DNA of 20,913 bases from JACCRE01 sp049790855 (GTDB lineage: Bacteria > Planctomycetota > Planctomycetia > Planctomycetales > Planctomycetaceae). The notes under the pieces were generated by a model, which was not told the origin of the DNA, ran no database searches, and saw nothing but the letters and a program-made list of their open reading frames with translations. The stretch covers positions 1 through 20,913 of the forward strand of contig JBAQZJ010000536.1 in NCBI GenBank assembly GCA_049790855.1, given 5' to 3'. This document shows, piece by piece, positions 13,410-20,913 of this stretch (the first letter of the stretch is position 1; each line of letters begins with the position of its first letter). Position numbers and translations under genes: made by a program.

Positions 13410-14581
13410 GCACCATTGCGACGCGACTCGCGTGGCTGGTCGACGCTCTGGCCGCGATCGACGACGGCCATTTGCGCCGACCGCGGCACGAAGTGCGACG
13501 ACTTGACCGCGGTCGGATTGAACGCAACGGCCGGTCGCTGCTCGATTTCGCATCGAACGACTATCTCGGTCTGGCGAGCGATCCGGAAGTCATCGCTGCG
13601 GCGAAGGCGGTGTTGTCGGAGATCGGCGTCGGCAGCGGTGCGAGCGCCCTGATCACCGGTCGTTCGCCGTGGCATGCGGAACTGGAACGAACGCTCGCCC
13701 GGTTTGAGGGCGAGGAAGACGCCGTGCTCTTCCCGACCGGTTACGCCGCCAACATCGGCACGATCGCCGCGCTCGTCGGCTCGAAAGACGTCGTCTTTTG
13801 CGGTCGATTGAACCACGCGTCTCTGATTGACGGCTGTCGGCTGTCCGGGGCGGCGCTCCGCGTCTTCCGAACCGATCGCCTCGACGAATTGAAGGGGCGT
13901 CTCGCATCCGCCGCCGGTTTCGATCGACGTTGGATCGTGACCGACGGCGTCTTCGGCATGGACGGTGTCGTCGCTCCTCTTTCGGAGCTCTGCGACGTCG
14001 CCGATCGCTTCGAAGCCGCCGTGATCGTCGACGAAGCACACGGCACGGGCGTTCTCGGCGACTTCGGACGCGGAGCCTGCGAGCGGTGCGGCGTCGTAGA
14101 CCGCGTCGCCGTCCGCATTGGAACGCTGAGCAAGTCGATCGGCGCCCTGGGAGGCTTCGTCGCCGGCCCGACTGTGCTGACGGAATACCTCCGGCATCAC
14201 GCGAAGTCACAGATGTATTCGACGGCATTACCGCCAGTCGTGTGTGCGGCTGCGTCGGCGGCCATCCGGCTTATCGACGAACGCCGGCAGAGTCGAGAAC
14301 GACTTGCCCAAACCGCGGATCATTTCCGCAATCGCCTGCGCGAGGCCGGTCTCTTCGTTCCGGGCGACGACGGAGTTCCCATCGTTCCCGTCGTCCTCGG
14401 CGCACCAGAACGTGCCGTCGCGGCGGGTGTCGAACTGGACCGTCGAGGATTCGCCGTTGGAGTCATTCGACCGCCGACTGTCCCGCGGGCAACGGCGCGG
14501 CTTCGCATTTCGCTGTCGAGCGTTCACGAGGAAGACGACGTCGATTCACTCGCCGAATCTCTGATCGGACTGTGCAAGTAA
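13406..14581 (+). CDS. bioF: 8-amino-7-oxononanoate synthase (alpha-oxoamine synthase family)
   Basis: 391 residues from ATG 13406, which overlaps the upstream stop. It is a PLP enzyme that condenses an acyl thioester with an amino acid; BioF uses pimeloyl-ACP/CoA and alanine in biotin synthesis. Motifs: LLDFASNDYLGLASDP (45-60), GVGSGASALITGRSPWHAEL (74-93), FPTGYAAN, the His of RLNHASLIDG (His137), DGVFGMDGVVAPL, the cofactor-Asp segment VIVDEAHGTGVLG and the Schiff-base Lys243 in TLSKSIGALGGFVAG. Length matches BioF (about 385-400). KBL (glycine C-acetyltransferase), serine palmitoyltransferase and CqsA are relatives; the ending and size fit BioF best, but substrate choice cannot be proven from motifs, and no bioA, bioB or bioD is nearby. 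An OleB-like lipid enzyme follows 70 bases later. Confidence 0.86.
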   Translation: MSTIATRLAWLVDALAAIDDGHLRRPRHEVRRLDRGRIERNGRSLLDFASNDYLGLASDPEVIAAAKAVLSEIGVGSGASALITGRSPWHAELERTLARFEGEEDAVLFPTGYAANIGTIAALVGSKDVVFCGRLNHASLIDGCRLSGAALRVFRTDRLDELKGRLASAAGFDRRWIVTDGVFGMDGVVAPLSELCDVADRFEAAVIVDEAHGTGVLGDFGRGACERCGVVDRVAVRIGTLSKSIGALGGFVAGPTVLTEYLRHHAKSQMYSTALPPVVCAAASAAIRLIDERRQSRERLAQTADHFRNRLREAGLFVPGDDGVPIVPVVLGAPERAVAAGVELDRRGFAVGVIRPPTVPRATARLRISLSSVHEEDDVDSLAESLIGLCK

Positions 14582-14651
14582 GTTTCATCGTCGGTCCAAA
14601 CGCTTTCCGGCGCCAAGGCCGCATCACTCGAAGCCGCCCGGCAACGTCCGC

Positions 14652-15641
14652 ATGCATCACCCCCTCACCGACGCGACGACGACGTACGGCATGACGATGA
14701 CCGACGCAGCCTTCCGAAGCGAGTATCCGTTTGTCTCGCAGCATCTCGAGCTCGACGGGCTGCGCTACCATTACGTCGACGAGGGATCGGGCGATCCGCT
14801 GCTGTTCGTGCATGGCAATCCGACCTGGAGTTTCGCCTGGCGAAACCTCGTCAAGGATCTCGCACGCGACCATCGCTGCCTCGCCGTCGACCACATCGGA
14901 TGCGGACTGTCGGACAAGCCGCAGAACTACCCATACCGTCTGGCGACGCACATCGACAATCTGGTGACGCTCGTCGACCGGCTCGATCTGCGGGAAGCGA
15001 CGCTCGTCGCCCACGATTGGGGCGGCGCGATCGGCGCCGGCACGGTGCTCAAACGACCAGACCGGTTCTCGCGGCTCGTGCTGATGAACACGGCGGCGTT
15101 CCGATCGCAGCGGATTCCTTTTCGGATCTCCGTCTGCCGGATTCCGTTGCTCGGAGCGATTGCGGTGCGGGGCTTCAACGCCTTCGCCGGTGCCGCGACG
15201 TTCATGGCGGTGACGAAGCCGCTGTCGCGCACCATCAAGGATGGTTACCTGCGGCCGTATCGCTCGTGGGCCGATCGCGTCGCGGTGCTGCGGTTCGTGC
15301 AGGACATTCCGCTGTCGCCGTCGCATCCGAGCTATGCGACGCTCGTCGAGATCGACCAGGGATTGTCGTCGCTCGCCGACAAGCCGATGCTGCTCGTGTG
15401 GGGCATGCGGGACTGGTGCTTCACGCCGGCGTTTCTCGAAGAGTTCGAGCGACGGTTTCCGCAGGCGGAAACCGTGCGACTCGACGACGCGGGCCACTAC
15501 GTGTTCGAAGACGCCGACGAACGGTTGAGAACGGCGCTGCGGGCATTCCTGGCAAAGCGAGCTTCGGAAAACGTCGAAGGCCCACCCGAAGCAGCGGGTG
15601 GGCCTGATCTCGATGCGGCACCGGACGATCGTCAGCCGTAG
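14652..15641 (+). CDS. oleB: Alpha/beta hydrolase resembling OleB (beta-lactone decarboxylase)
   Basis: 329 residues. OleB converts cis-beta-lactones to long-chain cis-olefins and CO2. Motifs: LFVHGNPTWSFAWRNL (51-66), VDHIGCGLSDKPQNYPY, the nucleophile region LVAHDWGGAIGAG (Asp122 where most hydrolases have Ser), RLVLMNTAAF, AVRGFNAFAG, LRFVQDIPLSP, LLVWGMRDWCF (probable acid Asp254) and DDAGHYVFEDADE (His282). The Asp nucleophile and HDWGG also occur in haloalkane dehalogenases, but NTAAF, GFNAFA and RFVQDIPL favour OleB as I remember it. The start is uncertain: ATG 14652, 14691 or 14697, none with a clear ribosome-binding site. The last about 20 residues (GPPEAAGGPDLDA...) are low-complexity because they read through a terminator hairpin, and the stop overlaps the convergent helicase stop by 10 bases. 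No oleA, oleC or oleD is visible. Confidence 0.8.
   Translation: MHHPLTDATTTYGMTMTDAAFRSEYPFVSQHLELDGLRYHYVDEGSGDPLLFVHGNPTWSFAWRNLVKDLARDHRCLAVDHIGCGLSDKPQNYPYRLATHIDNLVTLVDRLDLREATLVAHDWGGAIGAGTVLKRPDRFSRLVLMNTAAFRSQRIPFRISVCRIPLLGAIAVRGFNAFAGAATFMAVTKPLSRTIKDGYLRPYRSWADRVAVLRFVQDIPLSPSHPSYATLVEIDQGLSSLADKPMLLVWGMRDWCFTPAFLEEFERRFPQAETVRLDDAGHYVFEDADERLRTALRAFLAKRASENVEGPPEAAGGPDLDAAPDDRQP
15578..15605 (-). terminator. Terminator of the helicase gene, inside the OleB-like gene
   Basis: AGGCCCACCCG (15578-15588) and CGGGTGGGCCT (15595-15605) form an 11-bp perfect stem with a six-base loop. On the minus strand it is followed by TCGACGTTTTCC and lies 27 bases past the helicase stop. On the plus strand no T tract follows, so it should act mainly on the helicase transcript. 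Confidence 0.7.
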
Positions 15642-16867
15642 GCGTAGATCGATGATCGTTGCCGTGCCGGGGCGGCGTCTTCAAGCCTGCGTTTTTTCTC
15701 TCGCGGACGCGCCGCTTCGAAGTCGTCGACTTCGTAAGTCGGGAGCAGCTTGTTGACGCGGATTTCGATTTTCGTCAACTGGTCGCCCTGTTCGCGGGTG
15801 ACGAACGTGATCGCACGCCCCCGCGATGCCGATGAAAGACGCCCGGTCCGCCCGATGCGGTGGACGTAGTCGTCGCAATACTCGGGCACATCGTAGTTGA
15901 TGATGTGCGAGATCCCGCTGATGTCGATGCCGCGGCCGACGACGTCGGTGGCGATCAGCAGCCGTGTCTTTCCCGCGCGGAACGCCGCAAGCACCTTGTC
16001 GCGTTTCGGCTGCGGCAGGTCGCCGTGCATGATGGCGACCTTGTCGAGCTTGCCTTGGAACTTCTTGTAGAGCTGGTCGGCTCCGCGCTTCGTCCGGCAG
16101 AACACGAGCGCCTGTCTCGGGCGTTCCTGCACCAGCACGCGGGTCAGCAGCGAGAACTTCCGGTCGGAATCGACGGTGATCACGAACTGCTCGATCATGT
16201 CCGACGCGACGAGTGCGTCCTGCGACATGTCGACCCGTTCCGGGTTCCGCATGAACTTGCTGGCGAGTTGCTCGACTTCGGGCGGCATCGTCGCCGACAG
16301 CAGCAGCGTCTGTCGTTTCTCGGGACACCGCTTGAGGATCCGTTCGATGTCCGGGCGGAAGCCCTCGTCAAGCATGCGGTCGGCTTCGTCCAGCACGACG
16401 ATTTCGGTACGGTCGAACGTCAGCTCGCCGCGACGGAGCAGGTCGATGATCCGTCCGGGAGTGCCGATCACGATCTGAGCGCCCCGCCGGATCGCGGTCA
16501 CCTGCGGCCCCATCGGCCGGCCGCCGACGACGATCACCGTCTTCGCGCGTCCGTTGGACAGCCGTTCGACCTCGCCTGCGACCTGCTCGCTCAGTTCGCG
16601 AGTCGGTGCCAGGACGAGTCCGAGCACGCCGGACTTCGAGAGATCGAGCCGCTCGAGCATCGGCAGCGCGAAGGCCGCCGTCTTGCCGGTGCCCGTTCTG
16701 GCCTGCCCGCTGCAATCGACGCCCGTCAACGCGACGGGAATAAAAGCCGTTTGGATCTTGCTGGGCCGCTGAAAGCCTAACGCCTTGACCGTCTCAAGAG
16801 ACGCTTCACTCAATCCGAGCCGTTCAAACGTCGTCTCGTCCTCATCCTTCGTCATAGTCCGTCGCAT
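15632..16867 (-). CDS. DEAD-box ATP-dependent RNA helicase
   Basis: 411 residues. It unwinds RNA duplexes, with likely roles in ribosome assembly or RNA turnover. All core motifs are present: FxxLGL start, Q motif GFQRPSKIQTAFIP (31-44), motif I ARTGTGKTAAF, Ia APTREL, GG, Ib TPGRIIDLL, motif II VLDEADRMLDEGF (Asp160-Asp163), motif III SATMP, then in domain 2 ALVFCRTKRGAD, IMHGDLPQPKRD, LIATDVVGRGIDI and HRIGRTGR. The C-terminal tail is short and basic (REKKRRLEDAAPARQRS). Overall closest to the RhlE/CshA groups; I do not assign a symbol. Start is either ATG 16867 or ATG 16855; GAGGA just before the first is only two bases away, leaving the choice open. It converges and overlaps with the OleB-like gene and follows ftsH on the same strand after a 224-base spacer. 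Confidence 0.94.
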   Translation of the reverse strand: MRRTMTKDEDETTFERLGLSEASLETVKALGFQRPSKIQTAFIPVALTGVDCSGQARTGTGKTAAFALPMLERLDLSKSGVLGLVLAPTRELSEQVAGEVERLSNGRAKTVIVVGGRPMGPQVTAIRRGAQIVIGTPGRIIDLLRRGELTFDRTEIVVLDEADRMLDEGFRPDIERILKRCPEKRQTLLLSATMPPEVEQLASKFMRNPERVDMSQDALVASDMIEQFVITVDSDRKFSLLTRVLVQERPRQALVFCRTKRGADQLYKKFQGKLDKVAIMHGDLPQPKRDKVLAAFRAGKTRLLIATDVVGRGIDISGISHIINYDVPEYCDDYVHRIGRTGRLSSASRGRAITFVTREQGDQLTKIEIRVNKLLPTYEVDDFEAARPREKKRRLEDAAPARQRSSIYAYG

Positions 16868-17031
16868 AGTCCTCGATCTGATTTAGTCGTCCGCACCGAC
16901 CCCGCCGTGATGATAGATTCCGGGCGCAGGCTCCGCGGTTGCACACAACAGTAGGCTCTTATGCAGCTTAAAGCAAGGTGAGAGCCGTCGGGCGTCCCGA
17001 AATCAGCCGGACGTCGTCCGTTTTCACGGGG

Positions 17032-17091
17032 TTTTCGGTGAGCCTCGGAGTTTCCACCTCAGGAATTCGAACGACGATCGGAGACCGAAAA
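17032..17091 (-). other. Long-range inverted repeat directly after ftsH
   Basis: ACCGAAAA (17084-17091) and TTTTCGGT (17032-17039) are perfect 8-base complements enclosing about 44 bases, starting at the base after the ftsH stop. CTCCGA also occurs twice within on the minus strand. No T tract adjoins a compact stem, so a terminator is not shown; mRNA 3'-end folding is possible. The rest of the 16868-17091 spacer shows only a small CGGAC/GTCCG hairpin (17009-17021). Confidence 0.35.
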
Positions 17092-19080
<1,989 letters not shown>

Positions 19081-19147
19081 GCGCTTCCGTTTCGCGAGAT
19101 TCCGACAAGTGGCCCACTGCGGCTGATGCCGCACGGTACCCGGAAGG

Positions 19148-20692
19148 TTAGCGGTCTTTCAGCCGCATGACAATTTCATCGACAATGCTGGTCGATTCCC
19201 GATCGGTGCCAACGACGAGCGAATCCGCCTGCGACAGACCGGCATACCCATCGGAAATGCTACGCTGTCTCCGCCAGACGTCGAGCGTCGCGTCGCTGGC
19301 ATCGCGCCCAAGCGCGGCCCGTTTCCGCAGCCTCCGCGCGATTTCCGCCTCGGGGCAACGGCATTCGACGAACAGGGCGGGCGTTCCCGTTCGATCGGCA
19401 AGTCCGAGCACAGCATCTCGATCGGCGCGGCGCAGAAATGTCGCATCGAGCACGACGCCGGCGCCTTCCGAAAGTCGACGCTCGGCACGGGACAGAAGTT
19501 CTTGATAGGTCGCTTCGTTCGCAGCGTCGCCGTAGAGCACCTCGGGTGACATCCGCCCGGTCGGTTCGAGACCGTGCAGGTTTTTGCGAGTCACGTCGGA
19601 CGACAGGCGCCGGGCGCCGATCCGCTCGGCGAGGGCCTCGGCGAGCGTCGTCTTTCCGGTTCCGCTGAGACCGCAGACGGCGACCAGCCACGGACGCGGG
19701 CCTGCGAGTGCTTTGATGGACAGGGCGATGAGCCGCTCGCTCTCTTCGATCGATGCGATCCGTTCGTCTCCGGCTTGCTCCTGACCGCGAAGAATCGCGA
19801 CCTTGGCGCGGACCGCGAATCGGTAAGAGCCGTAGTACGCGAACAGATCGTCCGAGACCGGGTCGCCCATTTGCTCGCGATAGGCCAGACACAGCTTCGT
19901 CGCCCAGTTTCCGCCGCCCAGCCGAACGAGATCATTGGACAGAAATACGAGATCGTCGGCGACGTCGATCCAGCGCAGCCGATGATTGAACGCGATGCAG
20001 TCGACGATGCGGACGGGGTGTGTCAGGTAGACGTGCTCGGCCCGCAGATCGCCGTGCCCGTCGCGAATCCAGCCGTCTCGCTGCCTTGCCCGGAACTGTT
20101 CGTCGAGCAGAATCAGTGCCTGAAGTTGCCGCGATCGCAGCCGATCGACCTGCACGGCCTCCAGCACGCCTTCGGCCGCCGCGGCGTCCAGCACACGGAA
20201 GTTCTCGACGAGATTCGCCCGGATCACCGCCGGATCACCATTGTCGGCGATCGTCGCCGAGCGTGCCGCCGACCGGGCGAACGCCACCAAGGCGTCGATC
20301 ACCTGGTCGAACGCCGCTTCGTCGAGCGTTCCTTCGGCGAGAGCCGCTTCGAGCGTCGCATCTTCGGGCAGACGCTCCATCGCCAGCAGCCAGTCGTCGG
20401 GCGGACCGTTCCCGGCAAGTTCCCAGCGGTCGTTCGATCGCCACAGCGGCACCAGTCTGCGGTAGACGTCCGCCGCCAGGCGGCGATTGAGCCGAGCCTC
20501 GTTCGCGAGATGGACGTAACGTCCCTCGCGTGTCGAGAAGTCGAGAAAATCGAATCGGACCGGTTTGAGCCGCTTGTACGCCGATCCGGCCGTCAAATAC
20601 ACGATCGAAATGTGCGTCTGCCGGATGTCGGCATGACCGTCGCCGGCGTTCAGCAGCGTCGCGAGTTCCTCGGAGTCGACGGGAGGCGCCAT
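19148..20692 (-). CDS. Two-domain kinase: APH-like domain plus P-loop (AAA_33) kinase
   Basis: 514 residues from ATG 20692, with no clear ribosome-binding site. The N-terminal domain (about 25-320; COG2187 type) resembles aminoglycoside/choline phosphotransferases: AYKRLKPVRFDFLDFST near 39-54 with a candidate ATP-binding Lys, catalytic loop DGHGDLRAEHVYL (213-220 core) and metal-binding Asp in IVDCIAFNHRLRWIDVADDL (231). The C-terminal domain (about 335-514; COG0645 type) is a P-loop kinase with Walker A GLSGTGKTTLAEAL (341-354), then SSDVTRKNLHGLEPTG and VVLDATFLRRADRD, as in gluconate or adenylylsulfate kinase-like proteins. Such fusions occur in many bacteria and are often annotated as bifunctional aminoglycoside phosphotransferase/ATP-binding proteins; their natural substrates are not established. 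Antibiotic resistance should not be inferred. It precedes ftsH on the same strand. Confidence 0.88.
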   Translation of the reverse strand: MAPPVDSEELATLLNAGDGHADIRQTHISIVYLTAGSAYKRLKPVRFDFLDFSTREGRYVHLANEARLNRRLAADVYRRLVPLWRSNDRWELAGNGPPDDWLLAMERLPEDATLEAALAEGTLDEAAFDQVIDALVAFARSAARSATIADNGDPAVIRANLVENFRVLDAAAAEGVLEAVQVDRLRSRQLQALILLDEQFRARQRDGWIRDGHGDLRAEHVYLTHPVRIVDCIAFNHRLRWIDVADDLVFLSNDLVRLGGGNWATKLCLAYREQMGDPVSDDLFAYYGSYRFAVRAKVAILRGQEQAGDERIASIEESERLIALSIKALAGPRPWLVAVCGLSGTGKTTLAEALAERIGARRLSSDVTRKNLHGLEPTGRMSPEVLYGDAANEATYQELLSRAERRLSEGAGVVLDATFLRRADRDAVLGLADRTGTPALFVECRCPEAEIARRLRKRAALGRDASDATLDVWRRQRSISDGYAGLSQADSLVVGTDRESTSIVDEIVMRLKDR

Positions 20693-20754
20693 TGGGTGCT
20701 CTGCAGAACTGTTCGTCGCGGTGCGGCGACACGAAATTGTCGAGCCATCTCAGG

Positions 20755-20822
20755 TTTCCTCGCTGGCGCGTCGGGCTTGCGGATCGAGCGTCCTCCGCAA
20801 GCCCTGCACCCCAGCGAGGAAA
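20755..20822. repeat. Large nested palindrome (cruciform-prone)
   Basis: Outer arms TTTCCTCGCTGG (20755-20766) and CCAGCGAGGAAA (20811-20822) pair over 12 bases; inner arms GGGCTTGCGGA (20773-20783) and TCCGCAAGCCC (20794-20804) pair over 11 bases with a ten-base loop. A symmetrical 6/6 internal loop separates the two helices. It lies 63 bases upstream of the kinase start codon. The CTCGCTGGCGCGTCGGGC-like core resembles dispersed palindromes I recall from planctomycete genomes, which I cannot check here. Confidence 0.8.
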
Positions 20823-20882
20823 CGCCGCCTTTCCCCCGCTGACATTTTCGAGTGGGTAGACGGCTTAAAGACTCTCACAAAT

Positions 20883-20913
20883 CCCCCCTCTCCCTGGGGA
20901 GAGGGGTTAGGGG
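20883..20913. repeat. Palindromic CT/GA-rich repeat, truncated by window end
   Basis: CCCCTCTCCC (20885-20894) pairs with GGGAGAGGGG (20897-20906) around TG, followed by TTAGGGG to the window edge. This form (CCCTCTCCC...GGGAGAGGG, then TTAGGG) is a common dispersed intergenic element in many GC-rich bacteria. The remaining part cannot be seen. Confidence 0.6.

Noticed and set aside
11043..13553. An 836-codon open frame on the minus strand opposite trxB, the peptidase and the bioF start
   Set aside because: It is a GC-rich shadow frame: Arg/Asp/Gly/Val-rich with no domain, while the opposite strand holds genes with full catalytic motifs.
14652..15641. Haloalkane dehalogenase
   Set aside because: The Asp nucleophile and HDWGG fit, but NTAAF, GFNAFA and RFVQDIPL match OleB better; kept as the alternative reading.
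19148..20692. Aminoglycoside resistance gene
   Set aside because: The APH-like fold is shared by many non-resistance kinases, and this fusion class is chromosomal and widespread.

Overview
The window is dense bacterial DNA, GC-rich (I judge a little over 60% by eye), and most likely comes from a member of the Planctomycetota. The lineage call rests on a TIGR03009-type secreted protein, a secreted DUF1080 (3-keto-disaccharide hydrolase-like) protein with the extra N-terminal domain usual in planctomycetes, a Cys-rich HEAT-repeat exported protein, and an enlarged thioredoxin reductase. No rRNA, tRNA, phage, insertion-sequence or CRISPR genes were seen. Most genes are ordinary housekeeping or lineage genes; the novelty lies mainly in the spaces between them.

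Layout, left to right. 1-618: 3' part of a histidine phosphatase. 765-1973: exported TIGR03009/LolA-like protein with a C-terminal PASTA domain, closed by a strong terminator. 2113-2637: membrane-anchored ComEA-like helix-hairpin-helix protein, convergent with a secreted DUF1080 protein (2686-3675, minus). 3918-5312: cytosolic TPR protein, convergent with a GH15 glucoamylase/trehalase-like enzyme (5564-7423, minus); the spacer between them is G-run/C-run rich. 7588-8702 (minus): translationally coupled msrA-msrB methionine sulfoxide reductases. 8825-9631: Cys-rich HEAT-repeat exported protein. 9675-10478 (minus): panB.

10479-11123 is a 645-base non-coding stretch, AT-richer than its surroundings. 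It holds inverted repeats, a candidate structured small RNA ending in a textbook terminator, two sets of tandem repeats and the leader of trxB. 11124-12179 trxB, 12264-13409 an M24 peptidase, 13406-14581 bioF (ATGA overlap with the peptidase) and 14652-15641 an OleB-like beta-lactone decarboxylase all run on the plus strand. They meet a DEAD-box helicase (15632-16867, minus) whose apparent terminator lies inside the 3' end of the OleB-like gene. ftsH (17092-19080) and a two-domain APH-like/P-loop kinase (19148-20692) follow on the minus strand. The right edge holds a large nested palindrome and a truncated purine/pyrimidine hairpin repeat.

How the genes work together. MsrA, MsrB and TrxB form a plausible repair set for oxidised protein, with TrxB keeping thioredoxin reduced for the Msr enzymes. 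FtsH handles membrane-protein quality control. PanB (pantothenate/CoA) and BioF (biotin) belong to cofactor synthesis. The OleB-like enzyme normally completes long-chain olefin synthesis, but oleA, oleC and oleD are not in this window. The best candidate for something undescribed is the RNA-like element at about 10701-10827 together with the repeat-rich leader of trxB.
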